Below, piece after piece: positions 34,115 through 43,268 of a stretch of DNA of 64,000 nt (position 1 is the first letter of the stretch; each line of letters starts with the position of its first letter). Origin of the DNA: Ensifer sp. PDNC004 (GTDB taxonomy: Bacteria > Pseudomonadota > Alphaproteobacteria > Rhizobiales > Rhizobiaceae); the NCBI RefSeq assembly GCF_016919405.1, contig NZ_CP070352.1:1054001-1118000 (forward strand), written 5' to 3'. The translations under genes were made by a program, and so were the position numbers. The notes beneath the pieces are model-generated. The model was not told where the DNA came from. It did no database searches and saw nothing but the letters and a program-made list of their open reading frames with translations.

Positions 34115-34858
34115 CTATTGGGCAATCTCCGGTTCGGGCTCGACGACGACCACCGTCGGCGGCGGCAGCGTGCCGCGGATTTCGTCGATCTTGCCGACGG
34201 CCGGGCCGACGCCAAGGATGCCCTTAGCTTCGTCGACCATACCGTCGGTTACCACGCCATCCTTGGTGAAGCCGGCAAGCGCCTCGCGCAGGGCTTCGTC
34301 GCTGAGCGCCGGATCGGTGGGGATGGCGTCGACGCCGTTTTCAGCCTCGAACTGGGCATAGGCAACGGCATAGGCGGAAACCGCTGACATCTTCGGATCG
34401 TTCGAATTGAGGTAGGCGTGGTAATTGCGATTGAGCGAACGGAAGCCCGGTGTTGCACCAGGCGCCAGAGGCTCGACGATCACCGGATCTGCGACAACCG
34501 GATCAATGACAACTGGCGCCGATTTTGCGGCCTTCTCGATCTTTTTCGACTTGGTTGCCTTCTCGGAAGCCTTGCCGCCAGTGGACTTCTGCTTGTGAGA
34601 GGATGTCCCGCCGGATTTTTCGCTTTTGGTTCCCTTGCTCCCTCGGGAACTGTCGGACTTGCCGTGACTGGAGCTCCCACCGTGGCTGCCGCCATTGCCA
34701 CCACCGTTGCCGCCACCATTGCCGCCGCCATTGCCGCCGCCGCCGTTGCCGCCTTTGGCGTAAGCGGAAACAGTGAGCCCCAAAGTGCCGGCAGCCATTG
34801 GCGCAACGGCAAGCGTCAACACCATGATGCTTCGGGTGATCAGATTCGTCACAGGCAT
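34115..34858 (-). CDS. Secreted Gly/Asn/Ser-rich protein
   Basis: 247 residues from ATG 34858, chosen because GGAG lies six bases upstream; ATG 34870 is also possible. The signal peptide ends around SAYA-KGGN. Then a glycine-asparagine repeat (NGGG units, about 36-60), a Ser/Lys-rich tract (65-120), a Pro/Val segment (VVIDPVVADPVIVEP) and a folded C-terminal part (130-235). The composition suggests a surface or matrix protein. A similar, shorter gene at 37224-37664 lies on the other side of the NarL-type pair. Confidence 0.75.
   Translation of the reverse strand: MPVTNLITRSIMVLTLAVAPMAAGTLGLTVSAYAKGGNGGGGNGGGNGGGNGGGNGGSHGGSSSHGKSDSSRGSKGTKSEKSGGTSSHKQKSTGGKASEKATKSKKIEKAAKSAPVVIDPVVADPVIVEPLAPGATPGFRSLNRNYHAYLNSNDPKMSAVSAYAVAYAQFEAENGVDAIPTDPALSDEALREALAGFTKDGVVTDGMVDEAKGILGVGPAVGKIDEIRGTLPPPTVVVVEPEPEIAQ
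34680..34760. repeat. Short tandem repeats encoding Asn-Gly-Gly-Gly units
   Basis: Imperfect 12-base units (CCGCCATTGCCA-like on this strand) within the Gly-rich gene. They are coding repeats, prone to length change, and not a CRISPR array. Confidence 0.7.
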
Positions 34859-34986
34859 GATAATCTCCATACTTCCAGCCAGTTGTTCTTGGTTCCTGCA
34901 TGGATTGAGCGAACAACCTAAGATGCAGCGACGATATCTGCGCCTCGTATAGCGCGCCATCGGCCCCCGACCATTGCCTTTGCAGC

Positions 34987-35002
34987 TAGGACCTAGGTCC
35001 TA
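34987..35002. promoter_or_regulatory. TAGGACCTAGGTCCTA palindrome, candidate operator
   Basis: A perfect 16-base palindrome 36 bases before the NarL-type kinase gene and 128 bases upstream of the divergent Gly-rich gene, with a related GGTCAAAGGTCC at 35011-35022. A half-site TAGGACC followed by AAAGTC occurs at 37829-37841, upstream of the second Gly-rich gene. The NarL-family regulator at 36529 is the natural candidate ligand. Confidence 0.5.
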
Positions 35003-35038
35003 TTTCCACGGGTCAAAGGTCCGAAGCGGGCGGGCGAA

Positions 35039-36523
35039 ATGGCGGCGTCATTGACCACGCCGCGAGAGTGGTTAGGTTGGCGGGGCCTTGCTACAATCGC
35101 GCGCCGCACAGACCGGCGGCCCGATCCGAGAGACCTGGTGCGCGTCCATCAACTTATCACCCACTGGAATTCTCAATCCCTTGCCAGGCAGTTCTTGCTG
35201 ATCGGCGGAGCGGTCGCGGCTTGCGCGATGGTTCTGGTCGGCGCCTTTGTTTCCAACCGGATCGAAGATGCGGTCACCCGGAATTCCGCCGCGACGACGG
35301 CGCTTTATGTCGACAGCGTGATCGCACCGCTCTTGCCCGACATGCAGACGAACGAGGTGCTTGACGAAACGGTCGCCCGTGCGCTGGACGAGACGCTTGG
35401 CCAGGGAGCCCTGGGTGAGCGGCTCCTCTCGTTCCGGCTTTGGCGTGCGGACGGCACGCTCCTTTATGCGAGCGATCAGGCCGCCGTCGGCACCAAGGTC
35501 GAACTCAGCGGCGAATTGCAGGCGGCCTTCTCCGGCAGGATGGTCGCGCGGTTTGACCAGGACGGCGATGTTGCGACGGACAAGGGGGCGGGCGTGCCGG
35601 CGCTGGCCATCTACAATCCCGTGCTGCAGCCCTGGTCGGGGCAGGTGGTTGCGGTGTCGGAATTTCATGAAGTCGCCAATGACTTTCAGAAAAGCCTCGA
35701 TCAGGCGCGTGCACACACCTGGCTGGCGGTGGCAGCCTTCACGCTCTCCTTCTTTGTCGTGCTGTCGGCGATCGTGCTTCGCGGCAGCAAGACGATAGAG
35801 AGCCAGCGGCATGCGCTCGCCCAGCGCGTTGACGAGCTTTCGGCATCGCTGGCACAGAACGAAACGTTGCGCGGCCGGCTGCAGCGCGCGTCGCAGCGCG
35901 CCACTGCCTTGAACGAAAGCTACCTGAGGCGCATCGGCGCGGATCTGCACGATGGCCCCGCCCAGCTCGTCGCCTATGCTTCGCTGAGACTGGGCAGCGA
36001 GACCCTGAAGCGCGACGCGACGCCGGCGGCCACCCGTGCGCGCGAAATCGGCGCGATCAAGGCGAGCCTCGACGAGGCGATGCAGGAAATCCGCACGATC
36101 TGCGGCGGCCTGGTTCTGCCGCAGATCGAAACGGCCGGGCTGGCAGAGATCCTGCAGCGATGCGTGAAGGCCCATCATCAACGCACCGGGTCGGCGGTCG
36201 AACTCATCCTTGCCGATCCGCCGGACCGTCTGTCGCAGGCGGCAAAGATCTGCATCTATCGTTTTGTTCAGGAAACTCTCAACAACGGCTATCGGCACGC
36301 CGGCGGCGTGAGGCAGCAGGTGTCGCAACGGACGGTCGGCGACCGTGTCACCATCGATGTCGGCGATGGCGGTCCCGGATTTGACCCGGACAAAGTTCCG
36401 CCCACAAGTGTTGGTCTTGCCGGCCTGCGCGAACGGATCGAAAGTCTCGGCGGAACGTTTGAGATCATCATCGGGCCAACCGGCACCACCGTTCGCATGA
36501 CGACCAGCGTCAAGGAGATCTGA
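35039..36523 (+). CDS. Sensor histidine kinase, NarL-partner type
   Basis: Inner-membrane kinase, 494 residues. A first helix at about 48-70, a periplasmic domain of roughly 160 residues (dCache-like or unknown), a second helix near 225-245 and a coiled linker. HisKA_3 has the phospho-His in [21 protein letters not shown] (about 305). The ATPase contains [22 protein letters not shown] and [14 protein letters not shown]. Five bases separate it from the response regulator. Confidence 0.9.
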   Translation: MAASLTTPREWLGWRGLATIARRTDRRPDPRDLVRVHQLITHWNSQSLARQFLLIGGAVAACAMVLVGAFVSNRIEDAVTRNSAATTALYVDSVIAPLLPDMQTNEVLDETVARALDETLGQGALGERLLSFRLWRADGTLLYASDQAAVGTKVELSGELQAAFSGRMVARFDQDGDVATDKGAGVPALAIYNPVLQPWSGQVVAVSEFHEVANDFQKSLDQARAHTWLAVAAFTLSFFVVLSAIVLRGSKTIESQRHALAQRVDELSASLAQNETLRGRLQRASQRATALNESYLRRIGADLHDGPAQLVAYASLRLGSETLKRDATPAATRAREIGAIKASLDEAMQEIRTICGGLVLPQIETAGLAEILQRCVKAHHQRTGSAVELILADPPDRLSQAAKICIYRFVQETLNNGYRHAGGVRQQVSQRTVGDRVTIDVGDGGPGFDPDKVPPTSVGLAGLRERIESLGGTFEIIIGPTGTTVRMTTSVKEI

Positions 36524-36528
36524 CTATC

Positions 36529-37170
36529 ATGACGTCAAGGATACGCGTTGCCGTGGTCGACGACCATCCTCTGTTTCGCGAAGGCGTGACCCGGAGCCTG
36601 TCGGAGATCGAGGGATTTGAGATCGTCGCCGAGGGCAGTTCGAAGGACGACGCGACCAGTATCGCGCAAAGCCTCGGACCGGACGTGATGCTCATGGATA
36701 TCTCCATGCCGGGCGGCGGGCTGGAGGCGATACCGGCAATCCTGGAGGTCACTCCGTCGCAGAAGATCATCATGCTCACGGTTTCCGAGGACGGAGACGA
36801 CGTGACCACGGCGCTCGATCGCGGCGCGACCGGCTATGTGCTGAAGGGCGTCGGCGCATCGGCACTCGCCGAGGTCATCCGCACGGTCGCCTCGGGCGAG
36901 CGCTATGTGGCGCCGACCCTGTCGGCCAAGCTTTTGTCGACGAAAGCGCCGGCTCAGCCTGGAAAATCCGGCCTGGTTGCAGGCCTGACGCCGCGCGAAA
37001 AAGAGGTTCTGCACCTGGTGGCGGCCGGCATGAGCAACAAGCATGTCGCCATCGAGCTGGACCTGCAGGAAAAGACCGTGAAGCATCACATGACGCAGAT
37101 CATGACGAAGCTGGGGGTCGCCAACCGCACCGAAGCGGCGATGGTTCTGCGCGACGCGCGCGAGCTTTAG
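36529..37170 (+). CDS. NarL/FixJ-family response regulator
   Basis: 213 residues. The receiver (about 5-120) has [11 protein letters not shown], phospho-Asp in [12 protein letters not shown] and Lys in [10 protein letters not shown]. The LuxR-type helix-turn-helix is at about 150-205 ([25 protein letters not shown], then [16 protein letters not shown]). It forms an operon with the kinase. Its likely targets are the flanking genes for secreted Gly-rich proteins, which share a TAGGACC element. Confidence 0.93.
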   Translation: MTSRIRVAVVDDHPLFREGVTRSLSEIEGFEIVAEGSSKDDATSIAQSLGPDVMLMDISMPGGGLEAIPAILEVTPSQKIIMLTVSEDGDDVTTALDRGATGYVLKGVGASALAEVIRTVASGERYVAPTLSAKLLSTKAPAQPGKSGLVAGLTPREKEVLHLVAAGMSNKHVAIELDLQEKTVKHHMTQIMTKLGVANRTEAAMVLRDAREL

Positions 37171-37223
37171 CTGCCGGGAACGACGGAAACCGCGGCCGCA
37201 CCGGCGCAGATCAGCGGCGCATG

Positions 37224-37664
37224 CTAATGCGCGAGGGTCTCCATGCGCTGCTTGTCAGCTGATGTCGCGCGCCGGTTGATGATCGTCCTTCCGCGGGCAT
37301 CCTTCATGATGTAGCGCCCCTTCCGGACCTGCTCGGTTATGCCGCCCTTGTGGCGGATACCGGTTTCGTCATCGTCGGTGGCGTCTTCGCTGGCACGGGA
37401 GGCCTTGGAGTTTCCGCCGGAACGGTTTTCGTTGGAGTTTCCGTTTCCGTTGCTACCGCCATTGCCGTTATTGCCGCCGCCGTTCCCGTTCCCTCCGCCA
37501 TTACCACCACCGTTGCCGCCGCCACTATTGCCGTTCTTGGCAAGAGCGATCGCCTCGCTGATCGACAGGCCTGCGCGGGTCAGATCGAGCTTATAAGGAA
37601 GGGTCGTCACCAACAGGACCGAGGGCCAGAAGAAGGCAGCAAGAAAAATCCGGCACTTGGGCAT
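37224..37664 (-). CDS. Secreted Gly/Asn-rich protein
   Basis: 146 residues from ATG 37664. The signal segment ends around IALA-KNGN. A Gly/Asn repeat region (NGGGNGGG units, about 45-85) is followed by an acidic stretch (ASEDATDDDE) and a C-terminal part that recurs in rhizobial secreted proteins (QVRKGRYIMKDARGRTIINR). It is the counterpart of the 34115-34858 gene and converges on the NarL-type regulator gene. Confidence 0.72.
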   Translation of the reverse strand: MPKCRIFLAAFFWPSVLLVTTLPYKLDLTRAGLSISEAIALAKNGNSGGGNGGGNGGGNGNGGGNNGNGGSNGNGNSNENRSGGNSKASRASEDATDDDETGIRHKGGITEQVRKGRYIMKDARGRTIINRRATSADKQRMETLAH

Positions 37665-37936
37665 TTCGGTCCTCTGGCGATGTCGCAGCACCGGGTTGGC
37701 ACACTCCGGCGGATACCGGCAAGCTCGACTTTGCTCATGGCCGGCATGGCCAGTCAACGCGCGTCTGCGCCGGTTACGCTTTCTCAGACCTTTCCCCGGC
37801 GAAAGACCGGACAATCGTCGGAATCCCTTAGGACCAAAGTCGGGCTCCTTGCGACGTCGCTTGGCGGCCGTTACCTGCTGAGCCGCGGATCGGGGCGTGA
37901 TGCAGGTCGTCGGGCCATGGCGCAATCGAAATTGTC

Positions 37937-39244
37937 ATGCCTGCCGTTGCATCGTTTCATTTGGCCATATTCTCGACACCGAGATCGTTGACGTCTCCGG
38001 CAGGCTGGGACCACCCGGCGCTCATCGAGCGCCCGCTCCTGCGTCTCATAGGAGGCCCGGGGGCGGGCGTTTTGCGCCTATTGAAAGATCAACCATTGTC
38101 ACACGACAAATCGACCGGGCACGTCAAGAAACGTATCGTGCTGCATTTTCCCGGCTTCGAGCCGCTGGATGCCGGCAAGCATCAGGCGCGCTACCAGCGA
38201 TCGGCCTTGAAGACCGCCAAGCTGCAGGACTTCGCCGTAAAGGTAGGGACTGTGCAGGGCGAAGGGCGCAGCCGCTATTTCGACGTCGAGAGCGAAGGCC
38301 TCGACTGGCAGACGACAAGCCGCGTCTATCTCTTCGACCACGACGACCTCGTGAGGAATCTGAACGACCGGTCGACGCTGACGAGAATAGCTGCCGGGTT
38401 CTCAAGTGCTGCCCGGGTCGTTTGGGAAGGTGGAGCGCTTGCCTATTTTCGCCATGCGTGGCGCTTCGGCCTGTTCTTCGTCTTTCCGTTTCTGCTGGTG
38501 GCGATCGGGCTGGCACTGAGCGTGCTGATCGGCACGGCGCCCTATTGGCTGGCGCTTGAATCATCACTGCTGATTGTAAGTGCTCTCGCTGCGTGCCTGG
38601 TGTTCTTCAAGCTCTTTCTCCCCTGGTCGGAGCGGTGGCATACCTTGCATCTCTTCGCCGATTGGGAACTGGCCGTTGCCGTTGCCAGCCTGGAAAAACT
38701 CTATTTTAAACAATGGGTTGATGAATGTGTCACGTCGGTGCGCGCTGCCCTTGAGGAACCCGCCGACGAATATGTGATCAGCTCCCACAGCATGGGATCC
38801 AGCATCGCCGCGCAGGTGATCGGTGCGTTGGTCGAGCGGGACCCCGCCCTGTTCGAAGGAAAACGCGTGGTCTTCGTCACGCTCGGCGGAGCAATCCTGC
38901 AATGTGCGCTGCTGCGGTGCGCCGAGGTCCTGCGGGCGCGTGTCGGTGCGATCGCCCGTGTCAAGGAGATCTTCTGGTTCGACGTGCAATGCCTGACCGA
39001 TGCAATCAATTTCTACCGCTGCCAAGTGGTCGCGCTCGCCGGCCATCGGGATGCGCCGCAACCGCCGATCGTCTTTATCCGGGTAAAGCATCTGCTTTCC
39101 CCCGAGCGCTATCGCCGGATCAAGCGCGATTTCCTGCGGGTGCATCGCCAATACGTGCTGGATGCCGATGTTCCCGCGAGTTTCGATTTTACGATGATGA
39201 CCGCCGGGCCGTTGCCGGCGGCATCCTTCGCGACCGCTTACTGA
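37937..39244 (+). CDS. Membrane-bound alpha/beta-hydrolase-like protein of unknown function
   Basis: Up to 435 residues if it starts at ATG 37937. The region recognisable as protein begins about 50 codons later (HVKKRIVLHFPGFEPLDAGKHQ), so a TTG near 38080-38095 may be the true start. Two helices at about 180-225 (FFVFPFLLVAIGLALSVLI and LLIVSALAACLVFF). The C-terminal half has SHSMGSSIAAQVIGAL, a G/S-x-S-x-G-like nucleophile elbow, after an Asp-rich strand, and DFTMMTAGPLP at the end. Lipid or polysaccharide hydrolysis is possible; I do not recognise a named family. Confidence 0.6.
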   Translation: MPAVASFHLAIFSTPRSLTSPAGWDHPALIERPLLRLIGGPGAGVLRLLKDQPLSHDKSTGHVKKRIVLHFPGFEPLDAGKHQARYQRSALKTAKLQDFAVKVGTVQGEGRSRYFDVESEGLDWQTTSRVYLFDHDDLVRNLNDRSTLTRIAAGFSSAARVVWEGGALAYFRHAWRFGLFFVFPFLLVAIGLALSVLIGTAPYWLALESSLLIVSALAACLVFFKLFLPWSERWHTLHLFADWELAVAVASLEKLYFKQWVDECVTSVRAALEEPADEYVISSHSMGSSIAAQVIGALVERDPALFEGKRVVFVTLGGAILQCALLRCAEVLRARVGAIARVKEIFWFDVQCLTDAINFYRCQVVALAGHRDAPQPPIVFIRVKHLLSPERYRRIKRDFLRVHRQYVLDADVPASFDFTMMTAGPLPAASFATAY

Positions 39245-39281
39245 TAGCGGCGAACCTGCGTCGGCCCCGGAAATGCAAGAC

Positions 39282-39301
39282 AGCCCGGCTTTGGCCGGGC
39301 T
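39282..39301. terminator. Bidirectional terminator between convergent genes
   Basis: AGCCCGGC-TTTG-GCCGGGCT, a perfect 8-base-pair stem with a 4-base loop between the hydrolase-like gene and the ABC ATPase gene, 30-38 bases from either stop. Confidence 0.7.
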
Positions 39302-39331
39302 GATCTCTTGTGACAAGTGAAGGCGCCGGTC

Positions 39332-40414
39332 TCACGGCTTTCGCAGGGACAATCCGCTTTCCCGATCGAAGAGATGCAGCCTATTCGGTTCGAACACGAA
39401 CGAGACGGCCTCTCCGGGCTTCGGGCAGGCGCTGGCCTTGACCAGCGCACCGATCTCCTTGTCTGCGAAGAGGAACGTCACCAACGCGTCATTGCCGTGA
39501 AATTCGACGAGATCGGCGGTGCCAAAGAGACGGCCTGGCCCCGTCATTGCCGGTTGCAGGTCGGCAGGGCGAATGCCAAGCACCAGCTTCTGCAGATGAC
39601 GAAGCGCGAATTCGTCGTCCGAGACCGGGAAGTTGCCGCCGGCGCTGCGCAGCAGCCATCCGCCTTCAGTCTTCTCGGCGGTAACATCAATGAAGTTCAT
39701 GTTGGGCGTGCCGATGAAACCGGCAACGAACAGGGTGCGCGGACGCTCGTAGATTTCCGAGGGCGTACCGACCTGCTCGATCGCACCGCCCTTCATCAGG
39801 ACGATCCGGTCGGCAAGCGTCATCGCCTCCAGTTGATCGTGCGTCACATAGATCGTCGTGGTCTTCAGCTTCTGGTGCAGCCGGGCGATCTCGACCCGCA
39901 TGTGATTGCGCAGCTTCGCGTCGAGATTGGAGAGCGGCTCGTCAAAGAGGAAGACCCGTGGCGTCTTGATCATCGCGCGGGCGATAGCGACGCGCTGCTG
40001 CTGCCCGCCGGACAGCTCGGTCGGCTTGCGGGCGAGATAGGGCTCGAGGCCGAGCGTTCCCGAAACAGCGCGAATCCGCGTATCGATCTCCGCCTTCGGC
40101 ACCTTCATGCGCTTCAGTCCGAAAGCGATGTTGTCGTAGATCGTCATGTGTGGGTAGAGCGCATAGTTCTGGAAGACCATGGCGACGCCGCGGTCGCGAG
40201 GCGGCAGGTCGTTGACCGCCCGCCCGCCGATCGAGACGATGCCGCCGGATATGTCTTCGAGACCGGCAATCATGCGCAGCAGCGTGGACTTGCCGCAGCC
40301 GGATGGACCGAGAAACACGATGAATTCATGATCGGCGACATCGAGGTTGAAATCCTTGATGACATCAACGGCGCCGTATTGCTTGCCGACGTTGGAGCAG
40401 ACGATGTTCGCCAT
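39332..40414 (-). CDS. Sugar/polyol ABC transporter ATPase (MalK/UgpC family)
   Basis: 360 residues. ATPase domain: Walker [10 protein letters not shown] (about 38-46), signature [14 protein letters not shown], Walker [13 protein letters not shown], then the C-terminal TOBE/regulatory domain of MalK-type subunits (about 235-350). It energises the permeases at 41497-43178 with the binding protein at 43269. The nearest precedents are the Smo/Mtl polyol importers. It is last in the operon, 3 bases after the dehydrogenase. Confidence 0.92.
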   Translation of the reverse strand: MANIVCSNVGKQYGAVDVIKDFNLDVADHEFIVFLGPSGCGKSTLLRMIAGLEDISGGIVSIGGRAVNDLPPRDRGVAMVFQNYALYPHMTIYDNIAFGLKRMKVPKAEIDTRIRAVSGTLGLEPYLARKPTELSGGQQQRVAIARAMIKTPRVFLFDEPLSNLDAKLRNHMRVEIARLHQKLKTTTIYVTHDQLEAMTLADRIVLMKGGAIEQVGTPSEIYERPRTLFVAGFIGTPNMNFIDVTAEKTEGGWLLRSAGGNFPVSDDEFALRHLQKLVLGIRPADLQPAMTGPGRLFGTADLVEFHGNDALVTFLFADKEIGALVKASACPKPGEAVSFVFEPNRLHLFDRESGLSLRKP

Positions 40415-40417
40415 GGC

Positions 40418-41464
40418 TCAATCCTTCCCACTGTCCATGCGGATCTGCAGTTTGATATCAGTCGGTCGGGCGGATGCGGCCCGCTCGAATGCCCTGATGC
40501 TGTCTTCGAAGCGAAAGGTTTCAGTGATCAGCGGCTTCAGATCGACCTTGCCGGACGCGATCAATTGCAGGGCGCGGTCGAAGATGTTGGCGTAACGAAA
40601 CACCGTTTCGATCCGGACTTCCTTGGAGATTGCGCCCGGAACGTCGAATTGTACCGGTTCGACCGGCAGGCCCACCAGAACCACGGCACCGCCCGGGCGG
40701 ACCAGATCGAATATCCTGGAAAAGGCCTTGGCGCTGCCGCTCGCCTCGAAGACGAGATCGGCGCCCCAGCAGCCGGTTTCCGCGGCGATGACATCGGCAA
40801 AAGGCCGCTCGGCGATGTTGACCGGGATGATGCCCGGATACTGAGCGGCGATCGCCAGCTTCTCCGCGCTGAAATCGGAGATGAAGACACGGCTGCAGCC
40901 ACCGGCAAGGGCTGCGAGCGCCACCATGATGCCGATCGGCCCGCAGCCGATCACCGCGGCGACATCGCCCGGTGCAATCCGCGCGCGGGCGGCTGCCTGC
41001 ATGCCGATCGCGAAGGGTTCGATCATGGCACCCTCGGCAAAGGAGACCTTGTCAGGGAGCTGGTAGGTGAAGGCGGCCGGGTGGATGACGAAAGGAGCGA
41101 GCACGCCATGAACCGGCGGCGTTGCCCAGAACCGCACCTTGGGATCGACATTGTAGATGCCGAGTTTGGAAGCGCGGGAGGTCAGTTCTGGAACACCCGG
41201 CTCCATGCAGACCCGGTCGCCGACGTCGAGCGTTTCGACATTGCTTCCGACCGCGACGACGGTGCCGGCCGCCTCATGACCGAGCACCATCGGTTCGCGC
41301 ACCACATAGGGGCCGATGGCGCCGTGGGTGTAGTAGTGCACGTCGCTGCCGCAGACGCCGACCGTGTCGATGGCGATCTTGACGTCATCGGGACCAAGTT
41401 CCAGCGGGAGATCGATCTCCCGGATTGCGAGCTTGCCTTTTTGCTCGAGGACCAACGCTTGCAT
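40418..41464 (-). CDS. Polyol dehydrogenase (xylitol/sorbitol dehydrogenase-like)
   Basis: Zinc-dependent medium-chain NAD+ dehydrogenase, 348 residues from ATG 41464 (MQALVLEQ), chosen over ATG 41500 because AAGGA lies nine bases upstream. Catalytic Zn ligands in [16 protein letters not shown] and [11 protein letters not shown] motif GCGPIGIM (about 175). The usual four-Cys structural zinc lobe is absent ([16 protein letters not shown] instead), as in other rhizobial xylitol-dehydrogenase-like enzymes. It probably oxidises the polyol taken up by the surrounding transporter to a ketose. Confidence 0.85.
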   Translation of the reverse strand: MQALVLEQKGKLAIREIDLPLELGPDDVKIAIDTVGVCGSDVHYYTHGAIGPYVVREPMVLGHEAAGTVVAVGSNVETLDVGDRVCMEPGVPELTSRASKLGIYNVDPKVRFWATPPVHGVLAPFVIHPAAFTYQLPDKVSFAEGAMIEPFAIGMQAAARARIAPGDVAAVIGCGPIGIMVALAALAGGCSRVFISDFSAEKLAIAAQYPGIIPVNIAERPFADVIAAETGCWGADLVFEASGSAKAFSRIFDLVRPGGAVVLVGLPVEPVQFDVPGAISKEVRIETVFRYANIFDRALQLIASGKVDLKPLITETFRFEDSIRAFERAASARPTDIKLQIRMDSGKD

Positions 41465-41496
41465 GAGGGATTTCCTTGTTTTTCCAGTCTTGGGAT

Positions 41497-42318
41497 TCAT
41501 TGGGTCTTGCGCTTGAAGGCGCTGTTGAGCATGCCACTTAGAACCCCGATGAAGAGCAGCGGCGGGATGGAGAGCAGCACAACGGAGGCGTTGAGGATGC
41601 CCCAGGGCACGTCGCGACCGAGCTGCGTCAGCTCCGAGGCGACGATCGGCAACGTCTTGGCGTCGGACGTCGTCAGCATCAGTGCAATCAGGAATTCGTT
41701 CCAGACGAGCACGAAGGCAAAGGCGACAGCTCCGATCAGCGACCGAAGGGCAATCGGCAGCGCGATATGGAAGAAGATCGCATAAGGACCGTAGCCATCG
41801 ACGCGGGCAGCCTCCTCGACTTCCTTCGGCACCCGCACAAAGGCCGGGACGCTCAGCCAGATGATGGTCGCGAGCGTCAGCAGCGAATAGGTGACGATCA
41901 TCGACAGGCGGGTGTCATAGAGGCCGAAATCGAGCCAGATCACCATCAGCGGAATGGCGATCGCGACCGGCGGCAGGAAGCGCAGCGACAGAACGAAGAA
42001 CTGAATGTCGCGGGACCAGCGGTTGGGATAGCGCGCGATCGCATAGGCGGCGGGCAGGCCGAGAGCGGCACCGATCAGCACCGCAGCGCCCGATATCAGC
42101 AGCGAATTGACGAGGCCGGCAAAGACGCTTTCGCGGCCGAGCACATAGGCGAAGTTGTCGAGCGTCGGCTCGAAGAAGAAGAGCGGGGTCGGTGTCACGA
42201 TGTCGACCCGGTTCTTGAAGGCATTGAGCGCGGTCCAAAACATTGGAAACACGGCAGAGAAGGCGGCGGCGGCAAGGATGAGCCGGCCAATGAAGCGGCC
42301 AAGGGCGTGGGCGGTCAT
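41497..42318 (-). CDS. Sugar/polyol ABC transporter permease (second subunit)
   Basis: 273 residues, six helices. The EAA loop motif for the ATPase contact is [23 protein letters not shown] (about 180-200). The ATG at 42318 shares one base with the stop of the upstream permease (TGATG), so the two are translationally coupled. The frame runs on upstream through the first permease gene, but that part is not coding in this frame. Confidence 0.9.
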   Translation of the reverse strand: MTAHALGRFIGRLILAAAAFSAVFPMFWTALNAFKNRVDIVTPTPLFFFEPTLDNFAYVLGRESVFAGLVNSLLISGAAVLIGAALGLPAAYAIARYPNRWSRDIQFFVLSLRFLPPVAIAIPLMVIWLDFGLYDTRLSMIVTYSLLTLATIIWLSVPAFVRVPKEVEEAARVDGYGPYAIFFHIALPIALRSLIGAVAFAFVLVWNEFLIALMLTTSDAKTLPIVASELTQLGRDVPWGILNASVVLLSIPPLLFIGVLSGMLNSAFKRKTQ

Positions 42319-43178
42319 CACTGAACCCTCTTCCAGATGAAGGTGAAGGCGATCGAGGTGGCGATCATCATCAGAACCGCCATGCTGGAGGCGTAGGAAA
42401 TCCGGCCGGACTCGATGAAGCCTTGCGAGAAGGCGTACATGTCGAGCGTTTCGGTCGCGATGCCGGGGCCGCCGCGGGTCATGACGTAGATCAGGTCGAA
42501 GGCGCGCAGCGACTCGATCATCTTGACGAAGGCAAGCGAGATCAGCGGCGCCTTCAGCATCGGCAGCGCGATGAAGGCATAGATCTCCCATGTGCGGGCA
42601 TGGTCGAGCTTTGCTGCCTCGAAGGGCTGCGGTGGCAGCGTTTCCAGGAGCTTCAAGACGATGACGGCGAAGAAGAGGCCCCATTGCCAGACATCGACCA
42701 ATGCGACTGTCGCAAGTGCAGTCGCCGGATTGGACAGGAGATCGAGTGGCTGACCGGTGATTGTCTTGTAGGGATAGGTGGCGATGCCATAGAGCGGATG
42801 GAAGGCGAACTTCCAGACGAAGGCGGCCGAAACGCGTGGCAGGATCACCGGTACGAGAAAGAGGAGCGCCAGCAGGTTGCGCGTGCGCGGCGAGACGCAT
42901 TCGAACAGCAGAATGCCAAGGCCGACGGCGATGGCGAGCGTTATACCGACGGTCACGGCTTCCCAGGTCAGGGAGACGCCGATCGCATTGATGAAGCGGC
43001 GGTCCGAGAAAAGGTCGATGTAGTTGGCGAAACCGACGAAGCTGCCGTCCGGACGGCTGAGTTCCCGGTTTTGGAACGATATGTAGATCGCATAGGCCGT
43101 CGGCACGAGGGCGAGAACGGCAAGGATGCCCATGGCCGGGGTGAGGAACACCGCCGGCAGGCTGTTTTTCTGCTTCAT
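42318..43178 (-). CDS. Sugar/polyol ABC transporter permease (first subunit)
   Basis: 286 residues, six helices, starting MKQKNSLPAVFLTPAMGILAVL with a typical first helix. The EAA-type loop is AAKLDHARTWEIYAFIALPML (about 190-210). It pairs with the next permease, coupled through TGATG. It is 90 bases after the binding protein gene. Confidence 0.9.
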   Translation of the reverse strand: MKQKNSLPAVFLTPAMGILAVLALVPTAYAIYISFQNRELSRPDGSFVGFANYIDLFSDRRFINAIGVSLTWEAVTVGITLAIAVGLGILLFECVSPRTRNLLALLFLVPVILPRVSAAFVWKFAFHPLYGIATYPYKTITGQPLDLLSNPATALATVALVDVWQWGLFFAVIVLKLLETLPPQPFEAAKLDHARTWEIYAFIALPMLKAPLISLAFVKMIESLRAFDLIYVMTRGGPGIATETLDMYAFSQGFIESGRISYASSMAVLMMIATSIAFTFIWKRVQ

Positions 43179-43268
43179 ATGATCAGTCCTACGGCTGGGC
43201 TTTGAGCGCCCCCGATGGTGCGGGCCACCGGCGGCTTTGCCGGCCGATGGCCCTTGGGAGGAACCGGC

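Noticed and set aside
34680..37545. Regularly spaced short repeats that could suggest a CRISPR-like array or microsatellite
   Set aside because: They are coding repeats for Asn-Gly-Gly-Gly in two secreted proteins, with no unique spacers and no cas genes.
39317..41785. An 822-codon open frame on the plus strand
   Set aside because: It is antisense to the ABC ATPase and polyol dehydrogenase, which have intact Walker and zinc motifs.
41497..42900. Long version (467 codons) of the second ABC permease
   Set aside because: The upstream half overlaps the first permease out of frame; ATG 42318 in the TGATG junction gives the normal 273-residue length.
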